Of a DNA stretch of 64,000 nt, positions 1-8,185 are shown in pieces; the first letter of the stretch is position 1, and each line of letters begins with the position of its first letter. The notes under the pieces were generated by a model that saw only the letters and a list, made by a program, of their open reading frames with translations, was not told where the DNA came from and searched no databases. Origin of the DNA: Pseudonocardia autotrophica (GTDB taxonomy: Bacteria > Actinomycetota > Actinomycetes > Mycobacteriales > Pseudonocardiaceae); contig NZ_JNYD01000020.1 in the NCBI RefSeq assembly GCF_000717175.1, positions 39,108-103,107 on the forward strand, in the 5' to 3' direction. A program made the translations under genes and the position numbers.

Positions 1-53
1 CCCGCTACACCGAGGTCTACGAGCGGATCACCGGCAGCCCCTGGACCCTGTGA
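1..53 (+). CDS. purC: 3' end of phosphoribosylaminoimidazole-succinocarboxamide synthase (partial)
   Basis: Only the last 16 codons and the TGA stop at 51-53 are in the window. The frame reads RYTEVYERITGSPW near its end, which resembles the C-terminal helix of PurC (SAICAR synthase, the ATP-dependent step joining CAIR and aspartate in purine synthesis). The identification rests on this short tail and on the downstream purS, purQ, purL, purF and purM genes. The start lies outside the window. Confidence 0.7.
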   Translation, partial: RYTEVYERITGSPWTL

Positions 54-89
54 GTGGCGATGGTCGCCAGAGCGACCATCGCCACTCAC
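50..89 (+). terminator. Perfect 18-bp hairpin after purC
   Basis: Positions 50-67 are the exact reverse complement of 72-89, leaving a 4-base loop (CAGA). The stem overlaps the purC stop codon. No T-tract follows, as is usual for terminators in high-GC actinobacteria. A run of perfect pairing this long at a gene end is best read as a transcription terminator or mRNA-stabilising hairpin. Confidence 0.75.
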
Positions 90-134
90 GACCCTGTCCG
101 GCGCCGTTCACCTGCGGAGCGTTCCCTTCGGGGC

Positions 135-881
135 ATGTCCGCCCGACTGGTCGTCTCGCTCTCCGGGCTCACCGACGCCCGGGCCGACGCCCTGCCCCGC
201 GCCCGCGCGCTGGCCGCCGACCTCGACCTGCGCGGCGTCCCGCTGACCCACCTGGTGCAGCCCGCCTCGCCGGACGGGCCGCCGCCGCCCGAGCTGCTGG
301 GGTGGCTGCGCGACCGCACCCGCGGTGCCGACGAGCTCGCCCTGCACGGCTACGACCACACCCCGGACCCCGCGCGGCGCGGCGGCGTCGGGCGCAAGGG
401 CGAGTTCGCCGCGCTGCCCCGGCACGAGGCCGGCCTCCGGCTCACCGCCGCCCGGCGCGCGCTCACCGGTCTCGGGCTGGGCACCGCCGTGTTCGCCGCG
501 CCGCGCTGGCTCGCCTCGCCCGGCACCGTCGAGGCGGTGCGCGAACAGGGCTTCCGCATGTGTCTCGACGACGGCGGCGTCCACCTCTTCGCCGACGGCG
601 TGCTCCTGCGGGCGCGCGCCCTCGGCTTCCGGCTCGACGCCGTGGTGTCCGGTGACGACCGGCGGCGGGCCGAATCCTGGCGCTGCCGGGTGCTGCACGC
701 CGAGGCCGTGCGGATCGCCCGCCGGGCGGGTGTCGTGCGGATCGGCGTGCGCGCCAAGGACCTCCGCCACGACGACCGGGTCCGCACGGTGCGGGAGACC
801 GTCGACGCCGTCCTCGCCGAGGGGGCGTGGCCCACCACCTACGCCGCGCTGTCCGCGAGCCCGGCCGCCCGCACCGCCTGA
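135..881 (+). CDS. DUF2334 / polysaccharide-deacetylase-like protein
   Basis: The protein is 248 residues from the ATG at 135. An in-frame extension to position 54 would start inside the hairpin after purC and gives non-family sequence, so it was not used. The N-terminus MSARLVVSLSGL leads into a beta strand, followed by LALHGYDH around residues 72-79, typical of the DUF2334 branch of the polysaccharide deacetylase (NodB-like TIM barrel) superfamily, in which His/Asp residues hold a metal. Substrate and reaction are unknown. There is no signal peptide, so it probably acts in the cytoplasm. It sits between purC and a small ABM-like gene. The upstream ribosome binding site is weak (GGGGC). Confidence 0.7.
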   Translation: MSARLVVSLSGLTDARADALPRARALAADLDLRGVPLTHLVQPASPDGPPPPELLGWLRDRTRGADELALHGYDHTPDPARRGGVGRKGEFAALPRHEAGLRLTAARRALTGLGLGTAVFAAPRWLASPGTVEAVREQGFRMCLDDGGVHLFADGVLLRARALGFRLDAVVSGDDRRRAESWRCRVLHAEAVRIARRAGVVRIGVRAKDLRHDDRVRTVRETVDAVLAEGAWPTTYAALSASPAARTA

Positions 882-953
882 GGCCCCTGGCGCTTCCTCG
901 ATCGTCGGAGGACCCTGTCCGGCTCCCGCAGGACCGCGAGAAGGGAGAGGGAC

Positions 954-1241
954 ATGCCGCACGGCCGCTGTGTCATCTACTCGTTCGCCGGTGACGAGCA
1001 GGAGATGATCGCGAAGGCGAAAGCCGGTGTCCTGCCGCTCATGCAGGCCCAGCCCGGCTACCTCGCCTACGGGGTGATGACCCAGGAGGGGAAGATCATC
1101 TCGATGAGCGCCTGGGCGTCGCAGGCGGAGGCCGAGGCCGCCGACGAGGTCGCCCGCCAGTGGGCCAAGGACAACATCGACGCCACGGTGCTGGAGCGCT
1201 TCGTGGGTGAGTACGCCTGGCTCGACATCGGTCAGCAGTAG
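954..1241 (+). CDS. Small ABM-like (dimeric alpha-beta barrel) protein
   Basis: This is a 95-residue cytoplasmic protein with a good ribosome binding site (AAGGGAGAGG) a few bases before the ATG. Its length, the N-terminal strand RCVIYSFAG, the helix EEMIAKAKAG-like segment and the strand IISMSAWAS fit the antibiotic biosynthesis monooxygenase (ABM) fold, in which homodimers form a shared barrel. No heme or flavin ligand can be assigned, so catalytic activity is not claimed. It is followed by a large inverted repeat that separates it from a convergent oxidoreductase gene. Confidence 0.5.
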   Translation: MPHGRCVIYSFAGDEQEMIAKAKAGVLPLMQAQPGYLAYGVMTQEGKIISMSAWASQAEAEAADEVARQWAKDNIDATVLERFVGEYAWLDIGQQ

Positions 1242-1252
1242 GGCCACGCGCG

Positions 1253-1324
1253 GGTCGGCACCTCCGGTCGCCCGGAACCCCACGTCCCCGTCGTCCCGGG
1301 ACGTGCGGCCCGGAGGTGCCGACC
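1253..1324. terminator. Nested bidirectional terminator between convergent genes
   Basis: A 15-bp perfect inverted repeat (1253-1267 with 1310-1324) encloses a second 7-bp stem (1282-1288 with 1298-1304). It lies between the ABM-like gene (plus strand) and the oxidoreductase (minus strand), where both transcripts must end. The symmetry makes it usable in both directions. Confidence 0.75.
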
Positions 1325-1330
1325 TCGGGC

Positions 1331-2293
1331 TCAGGGAACCAGCACCGCCTTGCCGGCGACCTCGCGGTCCTGCAGCGCGGTGTGGGCGTCCGCCGCCTTC
1401 GCGAGCGGGAAGCGCCGCCCCACCACCGGCCGGATCCGGCCCGCGGCCGCCTCCCGCAGCATCCGCTCCTGGCGGGCCCGCCGGCCGCCCCCGAACCCGG
1501 CGAGCTGCTCCGTCCCCCGCACGCCGATCCCCCGGGAGTGCGCCTCCACCGGGTCCACCTCGGTCGGACCGCCACCCGCGACGCCGTAGTTGGAGTAGCG
1601 GCCACCCGCGCCGACCAGCCCGAACGCGGCCCGGCCGAGCGCGCCGCCCACGCCGTCCAGCACCACGTCGACCTGGCCGACCCGGCGGCGCACGGCGTCC
1701 GCCCACTCCGGTTCGCCGTAGTCGACGGCGAGGTCCGCGCCGAGCGAGCGGGCCAGCGCGAGCTTCTCGGCGCCGCGCGCCGCACCGATCACCCGCGCCC
1801 CGGTCGACCGTGCGAGCTGCACGAGCAGGCTGCCCGCCCCGCCCGCCGCCGGCAGGACGAGCACGAGCTCGCCGGGCCGCACGCCGAGGTCGCCGAACAG
1901 GGCCAGCGCAGTGCCGCCGTCGTGCAGCAGCACCATCGCCTCGGCCGCGCCGAGCCCGTCGGGGACGGGGAGGACGGAGGTGAGGGGCGCGACGAGCTGC
2001 TCGGCGTAGGCGCCGCCCTCGACGTCGGCCAGCACACGGCGCTCCAGCCAACCCGCGTCCACGCCCGCGCCGACCTCCCGTACCCGGCCCGCCGCCCCGC
2101 GCCCGGGGACGTAGGGGAGCGGGGTCGCGAACCGCGGGCCGGCGGCGCCACGCCGGATGATCGTGTCGAGGGTCAGCACGCCGGCGGCCTCGACCTCCAC
2201 CACGACCTCGCCCGGCCCCGCGACCGGGTCGGGCACCTCCACCGGCCGCAGCACCTCGGGACCGCCGAACTCGTCCACCCTGATGACCAGCAC
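1331..2293 (-). CDS. Zinc-free MDR family NADPH:quinone-type oxidoreductase
   Basis: The protein is 320 residues when started at the GTG at 2291-2293, just downstream of AGGAGGAG. The N-terminal GroES-like domain (VIRVDEFGGPEVL at the start) and the nucleotide-binding domain with AAGGAGSLLVQLAR (around residues 145-158) are those of medium-chain dehydrogenases of the QOR type. The structural and catalytic zinc cysteines of alcohol dehydrogenases are absent, so a zinc-independent NADPH-dependent quinone or enone reductase is likely. The substrate is not predictable. It is transcribed away from the metallo-hydrolase gene's start and ends at the nested terminator. Confidence 0.85.
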   Translation of the reverse strand: MLVIRVDEFGGPEVLRPVEVPDPVAGPGEVVVEVEAAGVLTLDTIIRRGAAGPRFATPLPYVPGRGAAGRVREVGAGVDAGWLERRVLADVEGGAYAEQLVAPLTSVLPVPDGLGAAEAMVLLHDGGTALALFGDLGVRPGELVLVLPAAGGAGSLLVQLARSTGARVIGAARGAEKLALARSLGADLAVDYGEPEWADAVRRRVGQVDVVLDGVGGALGRAAFGLVGAGGRYSNYGVAGGGPTEVDPVEAHSRGIGVRGTEQLAGFGGGRRARQERMLREAAAGRIRPVVGRRFPLAKAADAHTALQDREVAGKAVLVP

Positions 2294-2343
2294 TTCTCCT
2301 CCTCGGGTCGTCGCCGGACCCACCCTCGGAGGTGAAGTGCGGT

Positions 2344-2994
2344 TCAGGTCAAGGGTCGGACCGTGGTGGCCTTCTCCCGGTCCAGCACCTCGACCGTGGT
2401 CCCCTTCGGCGCGAGGTTGGTGAACAGGCCGTAGTGCATCGCCGGGTTGGCGAGCACCGCCTCGTGGATCGGCACGGCGGTGCGCGGGGTCATGGCACGC
2501 AGGTAGTCCACGGCGTCGCCGGCCTTGAGCCAGGGCGCGCCCGTCGGCAGCAGCAGGGTGTCGACCGGGTCGCGGCCCTCGGGCAGCGGGACGTAGGCGT
2601 CGCCCGGGTGCAGCAGGGCGTCGTCGACCAGGTAGCCGTTGTTGCGGATGATCGGGATGTCCCGGTGGATCTCCGCGTGGTCGCCGTTCCCGACCACCTC
2701 GATCCGCGCGCCGGCGACCTCGAGCACCGCGCCCGGGGCGGTGGTCTCGTACTCCGGGCCGTCGAGCTGCTCGGCGGTGCCGTCGTCGACGATCAGCCGG
2801 GCGTCCGGGTTGGCGCGCAGGAGCGCGGTGAGCCGGTCGGCGTCGAGGTGATCGAAGTGCTGGTGGGTCACCAGGACCGCGTCGAGTCCGGTCAGCGACT
2901 CGAAACCGGTGGAGAAGGCGCCCGGGTCGAACAGCAGGCGGGCGGAACCGGTGTCGACCAGCACGCAGGCGTGGCCGTAGTGCGTGAGCTGCAT
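2344..2994 (-). CDS. MBL-fold metallo-hydrolase
   Basis: This 216-residue protein opens with MQLTHYGHACVLV and carries THQHFDHLDADR around residues 43-54, the metal-binding HxHxDH signature of the metallo-beta-lactamase fold. The short length and the sequence following the motif fit the UlaG/UPF0173-like branch, whose members hydrolyse phosphoesters or lactones; the substrate here is unknown. It is cytoplasmic. It lies 50 bp upstream of the oxidoreductase in the same orientation and may be cotranscribed with it. It is divergent from purS. Confidence 0.85.
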   Translation of the reverse strand: MQLTHYGHACVLVDTGSARLLFDPGAFSTGFESLTGLDAVLVTHQHFDHLDADRLTALLRANPDARLIVDDGTAEQLDGPEYETTAPGAVLEVAGARIEVVGNGDHAEIHRDIPIIRNNGYLVDDALLHPGDAYVPLPEGRDPVDTLLLPTGAPWLKAGDAVDYLRAMTPRTAVPIHEAVLANPAMHYGLFTNLAPKGTTVEVLDREKATTVRPLT

Positions 2995-3090
2995 GCCCCC
3001 ACCCTGCTCCGGTGCGCGGCCCCCGGCACGCGCGGGCCGCGTGTCACCAGCCTCACCCGGGCGGGGCGCCGTCGTCGTCGCAGTTCACCG

Positions 3091-3104
3091 TACGCTTGAC
3101 GGCG
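3091..3104 (+). promoter_or_regulatory. Predicted leaderless promoter of purS (TACGCT-N7-GTG)
   Basis: A -10-like hexamer TACGCT occupies 3091-3096 and is followed by exactly seven bases before the GTG start of purS at 3104. No Shine-Dalgarno sequence precedes the GTG. This spacing places the transcription start at the first base of the start codon, the arrangement of leaderless actinobacterial mRNAs. The same hexamer and spacing occur at purL. Confidence 0.65.
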
Positions 3105-3334
3105 TGGCGAGAGTGGTCGTGGACGTGATGCCCAAGCCCGAGATCCTGGACGTGCAGGGCCAGGCGGTCTCCCGCGCGCTCACCCGGATCGGCGTGTCCG
3201 GCATCGAGGTGCGGCAGGGCAAGCACTTCGAGCTCGAGGTCGACGACTCGGTCGACGACGAGACCCTGCACCGCATCGCCGGCGACCTGCTGGCCAACCC
3301 GGTGATCGAGGACTGGACGGTGACGCGGGTATGA
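3104..3334 (+). CDS. purS: Phosphoribosylformylglycinamidine synthase subunit PurS
   Basis: PurS is the small scaffold subunit that couples glutaminase PurQ to synthetase PurL in the fourth step of IMP synthesis. The GTG at 3104 gives 76 residues, the usual family length, beginning [18 protein letters not shown], with [15 protein letters not shown] and FELEVDD segments characteristic of PurS. A longer in-frame start at 2984 was rejected because it adds unrelated sequence and runs through the promoter. The stop overlaps the purQ ATG (ATGA at 3331-3334), implying translational coupling. Confidence 0.95.
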   Translation: MARVVVDVMPKPEILDVQGQAVSRALTRIGVSGIEVRQGKHFELEVDDSVDDETLHRIAGDLLANPVIEDWTVTRV

Positions 3335-4017
3335 GCACGCGGATCGGGGTCATCACCTTCCCCGGCACGCTCGACGACGTCGACGCCTCGCGGGCGGTCC
3401 GCTACGCGGGCGCCGAGCCCGTCGCGCTCTGGCACGGCGACCACGACCTGCAGGAGGTCGACGCGGTCGTCGTCCCCGGCGGTTTCTCCTACGGCGACTA
3501 CCTGCGCGCCGGCGCCATCGCGAGCCTCGCGCCCATCATGCGCGAGGTCGTCGAGGGCGCGGCGAAGGGCCTGCCGGTCCTCGGCATCTGCAACGGCTTC
3601 CAGATCCTCTGCGAGGCCGGGCTGCTGCCGGGCGCGCTGACCCGCAACGAGAAGCTGCACTTCGTCTGCCGGGACCAGAAGCTCCGCGTCGAGAACGCCG
3701 ACACCGCCTGGACCAGCGGGTTCACCCGGGACGAGGAGATCCTCGTCCCGGTGAAGAACGCCGAGGGCCGCTTCGTGGCCGCGCCGGACACGCTGAAGGC
3801 GCTGGAGGCCGAGGGCCGCGTGGTGTTCCGCTACGTCGGCGGCAACCCCAACGGCTCCGCGGCGGACATCGCGGGCGTCGCCTCCGAGAACGGCCGGGTC
3901 GTGGGCCTCATGCCGCACCCGGAGCACGCGATCGACCTGCTCACCGGGCCCTCCGAGCAGGGCCTGGGTTTGTTCACCTCGGTCCTGGGCACGCTCGCGG
4001 GTGCTCCCGCAGCCTGA
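3331..4017 (+). CDS. purQ: Phosphoribosylformylglycinamidine synthase subunit PurQ (glutaminase)
   Basis: This 228-residue class I glutamine amidotransferase supplies ammonia to PurL. The nucleophilic cysteine is C87 in [18 protein letters not shown], and the catalytic His-Glu pair lies in the C-terminal [10 protein letters not shown]. The oxyanion segment [13 protein letters not shown] is also present. The gene overlaps purS by 4 bp. purL is separated by about 5 kb of inserted genes, unlike the contiguous purSQL order of many bacteria. Confidence 0.97.
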   Translation: MSTRIGVITFPGTLDDVDASRAVRYAGAEPVALWHGDHDLQEVDAVVVPGGFSYGDYLRAGAIASLAPIMREVVEGAAKGLPVLGICNGFQILCEAGLLPGALTRNEKLHFVCRDQKLRVENADTAWTSGFTRDEEILVPVKNAEGRFVAAPDTLKALEAEGRVVFRYVGGNPNGSAADIAGVASENGRVVGLMPHPEHAIDLLTGPSEQGLGLFTSVLGTLAGAPAA

Positions 4018-4072
4018 GATCGTCCGCGTCCCATTAGGCTGGCGGTCCGCTCCACCGACCGAGAGGCCGTTC

Positions 4073-5254
4073 GTGACCCGACCCCTGCCCGGTGCGGCCA
4101 GCCACCGGGTCCTGCTGGTCGAGGACGACCCGGGCGACGTCTTCCTCGTGCAGGAACTGCTCGCCGAGGTCGACCCGTCCGTGCGGGTCACCGTCGCCGA
4201 GTCGGTGCGCGCGGTCGTCGAGCGGAACCTGCTGCCCGCCGCGGACTGCGTGCTCCTGGACCTGAACCTGCCCGGTGTCAGCGGGCTCGACGGGCTGCGC
4301 GAGGTGCTGCAGGCGGACCCGTCCGCGGCCGTCTGCGTGCTCACCGGGCTCGACGACGAGCACCTCGGCATCGCCGCGGTCGGTGTCGGCGCGCAGGACT
4401 ACCTGGTCAAGAACAAGGCCGACGGGGCCGTGCTGATCCGCGCGATCCGCTACGCCGTCGAGCGCCGGCGGGCCGAGGCCAGCATGGTCCGGCTCCGCGA
4501 GGAGCAGCTCGTGGCCGCGGAGTCGGTGCGCCTCGAGCGCGGCCTGCTGCCGTCGCTGCTGCTCGACGGCAGCGCCGTGCACGGCCGCTCCTTCTACCGC
4601 TCCGGACGCACCCGCGCGGTGATCGGCGGGGACTTCTTCGACGCCGTCCGCGGGCCGTCGGGCACGGTGCACGCGATCATCGGCGACGTGTCCGGCCACG
4701 GTCCGGACGAGGCCGCGCTCGGCGCCCTGCTCCGGGTCTCCTGGCGGGCCCTGGTGCTGGCCGGGGTCGACGAGCCGCAGGTCCTGCCGAACCTGCAGGA
4801 GGTGCTGGTCAGCGAGCGGCACGAGCGCACGCTGTTCACCACCGTCTGCACCCTGACGATCGACCCGGCTCCCGAGGGCGGCAGCCGCGTGCTGCTCCGC
4901 TCGGCCGGCCACCCGCCGCCCGTGTCGCTGCGCCCCGGCCCGGTGTCGTTGCGGCCGCGCGTCGGCGTGCCGCTCGGCGTGCTGCGGGACGCGAAGTGGG
5001 AGCCCGAGATCCTCGAGCTGACGCCGGGGTGGGCGTTGCTGCTGTTCACGGACGGGCTGATCGAGGGCCGCGGCGCGCGGCCCGACGAGCTGCTCTGGCA
5101 GGAGGGCCTGATCGACGTTCTCGGGAAGGAGCGGGACACCCCGATGTCCGAGCTCCCGGGCAGGCTCGTCGAGCACGTCGAGCGGATCAACGGCGGCCCG
5201 CTCGCCGACGACGTCGCCATGCTGCTGCTCACGGACCTCGCGGGGGACGAGTGA
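4073..5254 (+). CDS. Receiver domain fused to PP2C/SpoIIE-type phosphatase
   Basis: The protein is 393 residues from the GTG at 4073. Residues about 10-130 form a CheY-like receiver with acidic pocket EDDPGD and phosphoacceptor D63 in LLDLNLPG. A short helical linker leads to a PPM/SpoIIE phosphatase domain (about 165-390) with the metal motifs GGDFFDA near 186, [20 protein letters not shown] near 326 and the terminal DDVAMLLL. Such proteins dephosphorylate serine/threonine on anti-sigma antagonists or similar partners when the receiver is phosphorylated. The stop overlaps the GTG of the downstream histidine kinase, so kinase and output are coupled. The target is not in the window. Confidence 0.92.
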   Translation: MTRPLPGAASHRVLLVEDDPGDVFLVQELLAEVDPSVRVTVAESVRAVVERNLLPAADCVLLDLNLPGVSGLDGLREVLQADPSAAVCVLTGLDDEHLGIAAVGVGAQDYLVKNKADGAVLIRAIRYAVERRRAEASMVRLREEQLVAAESVRLERGLLPSLLLDGSAVHGRSFYRSGRTRAVIGGDFFDAVRGPSGTVHAIIGDVSGHGPDEAALGALLRVSWRALVLAGVDEPQVLPNLQEVLVSERHERTLFTTVCTLTIDPAPEGGSRVLLRSAGHPPPVSLRPGPVSLRPRVGVPLGVLRDAKWEPEILELTPGWALLLFTDGLIEGRGARPDELLWQEGLIDVLGKERDTPMSELPGRLVEHVERINGGPLADDVAMLLLTDLAGDE

Positions 5255-6903
5255 CCGCGCCTGCCGCCCCCCGACGCCGCGGCCCGGTCCGGTTGCGGCT
5301 CGACCCCGCCACGATGGAGGACGCGCAGCAGCGCTGGACGCTGCGCCGGTGGTTCACCGTCGGCGCCACCGTCCTCGGGGTGCTCTCGGTGCTCGCCGTC
5401 GTGCTCGGTGCCTGGGCCGTCGTCCGGATCGCCGACGCGCGCACCGTGCTCTACGACGAGGTCGCCCCGGCCGTCACCGCGAGCCAGAACCTGTCGTCGG
5501 CGGTGCGCGACCAGGAGACCGGGGTGCGCGGGTTCACCATCCTCGCCAACGACGTCTTCCTCGCGCCCTATGTGAACGGCAAGCAGGCCGAGGCGGCCGC
5601 CGTCGCCGCGCTGCAGCCGCTGGACCGGTCCTTCCCCGGCGCGCGCCTCCCGGCGAACCTGCAGGAGGTCGAGGTCGCCGCGGACACGTGGCGCCGCGAC
5701 TACGCCGAGCCCACCATCGCGGCCGCCCGGGCCGGCGCGCCGACGCCGAACGCCGAGGAGGGCCGGCTGCTCTTCGACCGCGTCCGCGTGGCCACGGCCA
5801 CGCTGATCGACGACCTGCAGACCGAACGGCTCGCGGCCCGCCAGCGGCTGGACTCGACGATCACCTTCCTCGCCGTCGTCGGGATCACGATCACGGCGGT
5901 GGCCGCGGTGTTCCTGCTGCTCGCCTCGATCGGGCTGCGCAAGGTCATCCTGAGTCCGATCCGCCGGCTCGCGGCGCAGACCCGCCAGGTCGTCGAGGGC
6001 TCCGTCGGCACCCGCGTGCTCGGCAGCGGCCCGCGCGAGCTCGTGGAGCTCGGGGCGGACGTCGAGGCCATGCGCTCCCACATCCAGCGCGAGGTCGACG
6101 AGCTGCAGGAGGCCAACGCCCAGCTCGACGACCGCACCCGCGACCTCGAGCGCTCCAACCGGGACCTGGAGCAGTTCGCCTACGTCGCCAGCCACGACCT
6201 GCAGGAACCGCTGCGCAAGGTCTCGAGCTTCTGCCAGCTGCTGCAGCGGCGCTACGGCGGCAAGCTCGACGAGCGGGCCGACCAGTACATCGAGTTCGCC
6301 GTCGACGGTGCCCAGCGCATGCAGCGGCTGATCAACGACCTGCTGGCGTTCTCCCGTGTCGGCCGCACCACCACCGGCTTCGAGCCGGTCGACCTGGGCA
6401 AGGCCGCCGGCGCGGCCGCGGCACAGCTGGCCGCGCAGGTGGAGGAGACCGGCGGCGAGATCGCGATCGCGGACGGGCTCCCCACCGTGCCCGGCGATCC
6501 CTCGCTGGTCCAGCAGCTGCTGATGAACCTGATCGGCAACGGTCTGAAGTTCCACCGCACGGACGTGCCGCCGGTCGTCCGCGTCGACGCCGTGCAGCGC
6601 GGCGACGAGTGGGAGGTCTCGGTGTCGGACAACGGCATCGGCATCGAGCCCGAGTTCGCCGACAAGATCTTCGTGATCTTCCAGCGCCTCCACGGCCGCG
6701 ACGTCTACGCCGGCACCGGCATCGGGCTGGCCCTGGCCAAGAAGATCGTCGAGTTCCACGGCGGCCGTATCTGGGTCGACCACGGCGAGCCCGACGAGCC
6801 CGGCACGGCCATCCGTCTGACCCTGCCGGTGTCCCCGGCCGACCCGCCCCCCGCCGACCCGGCCCTCGCCGGCGCGGTCCCGAGCAAGGAGTCCCCGTCG
6901 TGA
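5251..6903 (+). CDS. CHASE3-HAMP sensor histidine kinase
   Basis: The GTG at 5251 overlaps the upstream stop (GTGA) and gives 550 residues. Order: TM1 about 34-58; an extracytoplasmic CHASE3 sensor with [13 protein letters not shown]2 about 204-229; HAMP about 225-285; a coiled segment; HisKA with phosphoacceptor H315 in [12 protein letters not shown]; and a HATPase domain with N box [19 protein letters not shown] and [13 protein letters not shown]. The HDLQEPLR box is of the phytochrome/cyanobacterial type. The kinase presumably phosphorylates the following receiver and the preceding receiver-phosphatase. The CHASE3 ligand is unknown. Confidence 0.95.
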   Translation: MTAPAAPRRRGPVRLRLDPATMEDAQQRWTLRRWFTVGATVLGVLSVLAVVLGAWAVVRIADARTVLYDEVAPAVTASQNLSSAVRDQETGVRGFTILANDVFLAPYVNGKQAEAAAVAALQPLDRSFPGARLPANLQEVEVAADTWRRDYAEPTIAAARAGAPTPNAEEGRLLFDRVRVATATLIDDLQTERLAARQRLDSTITFLAVVGITITAVAAVFLLLASIGLRKVILSPIRRLAAQTRQVVEGSVGTRVLGSGPRELVELGADVEAMRSHIQREVDELQEANAQLDDRTRDLERSNRDLEQFAYVASHDLQEPLRKVSSFCQLLQRRYGGKLDERADQYIEFAVDGAQRMQRLINDLLAFSRVGRTTTGFEPVDLGKAAGAAAAQLAAQVEETGGEIAIADGLPTVPGDPSLVQQLLMNLIGNGLKFHRTDVPPVVRVDAVQRGDEWEVSVSDNGIGIEPEFADKIFVIFQRLHGRDVYAGTGIGLALAKKIVEFHGGRIWVDHGEPDEPGTAIRLTLPVSPADPPPADPALAGAVPSKESPS

Positions 6904-7349
6904 CCGAAGCCCTCACCGACCCCGCCCGCATCGTCAACGTCCTCCTGGTGGAGGACGACCCGGGCGACGTCCTCATGACCCGCGAGGCCTTCGAGGAGCA
7001 CCTGCACAACCGGCTCGACGTCGTCACCGACGGCGCCGCGGCGCTGGCCTACCTGCGCAACGAGGCGCCCTACGAGGACAGCCCGCGGCCGGACCTGATC
7101 CTGCTCGACCTGAACCTGCCGCGCCGCGACGGGCGCGAGGTGCTCGCCGAGGTCAAGGCGGACGAGGCGCTGCGCTCGATCCCGGTCATCGTGCTCACCA
7201 CGTCCCAGGCGGAGGAGGACGTGCTGCGCAGCTACCAGCTGCACGCCAACGCGTACGTGACCAAGCCGGTGGACTTCGACGGGTTCATCGAGGCCATCAA
7301 GCAGATCGACCACTTCTTCGTCAGCGTGGTCAAGCTGCCGGGCAGCTGA
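6900..7349 (+). CDS. Rcp1-like single-domain response regulator
   Basis: The GTG at 6900 overlaps the kinase stop by 4 bp. The 149-residue protein is a stand-alone receiver: acidic pocket VEDDPGD, phosphoacceptor D70 in [11 protein letters not shown], conserved Thr in VLTTS and Lys122 in VTKPVDF. The extended loop after helix 2 ([12 protein letters not shown]) is typical of Rcp1/CheY-like partners of phytochrome-type kinases. It has no output domain, so it may act as a phosphate shuttle or sink between the kinase and the receiver-PP2C protein. Confidence 0.93.
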   Translation: MTEALTDPARIVNVLLVEDDPGDVLMTREAFEEHLHNRLDVVTDGAAALAYLRNEAPYEDSPRPDLILLDLNLPRRDGREVLAEVKADEALRSIPVIVLTTSQAEEDVLRSYQLHANAYVTKPVDFDGFIEAIKQIDHFFVSVVKLPGS

Positions 7350-7358
7350 CGAAGCCGA

Positions 7359-7736
7359 TCAGAGCATCGCGTCGATCTCGGCGCGGTGGTACTTGAGCGG
7401 CGTGGTCGGGAAGCCGAACTCGTCCTTGTGCAGTGTCGCCGAGCCGCACCAGCCGCAGCGGCCGGCGGCGTCGATCACCGCGCGCCCCTCGAGCTCCGCC
7501 CGCCGGTCGGTCGCGCCGCCGCTCCGCCCGAGGGTGACGGGCGCGCCCGCGGCCAGCGCCGGCGGCTGCTTGCGCGCCTTCACCTGCTTGTAGATCCAGT
7601 ACGCCCCCACCGGGATCGCGACGATCAGGGCGATTCCCAGTATCCACTGCACCAGCCCGACGGCCACGCTGATCGCGATCCCCGCCAGCACCAGCACCCC
7701 GACGATCTGCGCGACCCGCAGCACGACCTTGGACAC
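7359..7736 (-). CDS. Membrane protein with C-terminal CGWCG zinc-ribbon-like motif (paralogue 1)
   Basis: The product is 125 residues. Two hydrophobic segments (about 8-28 and 30-48) are followed by a basic stretch and a cytoplasmic tail with RAVIDAAGRCGWCG, an H four residues on, and PLKYHRAEID at the end. The tail shares RAVxDAAGxCGWCGxxxxHxD...P..[YF]HRAEI with the neighbouring gene at 7831-8184, so the two arose by duplication. The Cys/His spacing suggests metal binding. No known family was recognised and the function is unknown. It is convergent with the response regulator gene, only 9 bp away. Confidence 0.7.
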   Translation of the reverse strand: MSKVVLRVAQIVGVLVLAGIAISVAVGLVQWILGIALIVAIPVGAYWIYKQVKARKQPPALAAGAPVTLGRSGGATDRRAELEGRAVIDAAGRCGWCGSATLHKDEFGFPTTPLKYHRAEIDAML

Positions 7737-7830
7737 GACCGGCCTCCTCCCGCACCCGCCCTCGTGACCGACGTTACCGGGATCCGGCCGCGGGGGACTG
7801 GGCCGAACGGCCGGTGGACGGGACCCGGGA

Positions 7831-8184
7831 CTACCGCGGCGTCGCCGCGATCGTCTCCTCGATCTCGGCGCGGTGGAACGCCGCCGGATGCATCACGCCA
7901 CCGCGGGCGTCGAGATGCATGGAGCGTTGGCCGCACCATCCGCAGCCGCCGGCCGCGTCGAAGACCGCGCGGCTCTCCACCTCGCGACGGCGCTCCGCCG
8001 CGTTCGCCGCGGCCCGTTCCGCGGCCGTCCGTCGCTTCGCCGTCGAGACGCGGTCGTAGAAGAACCATGCGCCGAACGGCACGACGAGGATCGCGGCGGT
8101 GATCAGGAGCCACTTCACGATGGTCACGACCACCGCGACCACGATCATCAACGCCACGAGGTGCGCGAGCCCGAACTTCTTCAT
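7831..8184 (-). CDS. Membrane protein with C-terminal CGWCG motif (paralogue 2)
   Basis: The product is 117 residues with two N-terminal hydrophobic segments (about 8-24 and 26-42), a charged helix rich in Arg/Ala, then SRAVFDAAGGCGWCG, a conserved His in MHLD, and AAFHRAEIEE. It is a paralogue of the gene at 7359-7736, conserved mainly in the Cys/His tail. The ATG lies directly next to the stop of the thermonuclease-like gene (8186), so all three minus-strand genes probably form one operon. Function unknown. Confidence 0.7.
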   Translation of the reverse strand: MKKFGLAHLVALMIVVAVVVTIVKWLLITAAILVVPFGAWFFYDRVSTAKRRTAAERAAANAAERRREVESRAVFDAAGGCGWCGQRSMHLDARGGVMHPAAFHRAEIEETIAATPR

Positions 8185-8185
8185 G

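Noticed and set aside
4594..6783. A 729-codon minus-strand ORF antisense to the histidine kinase
   Set aside because: Asp/Arg/Gly/Val-rich shadow of the kinase gene. All domain motifs are on the plus strand.
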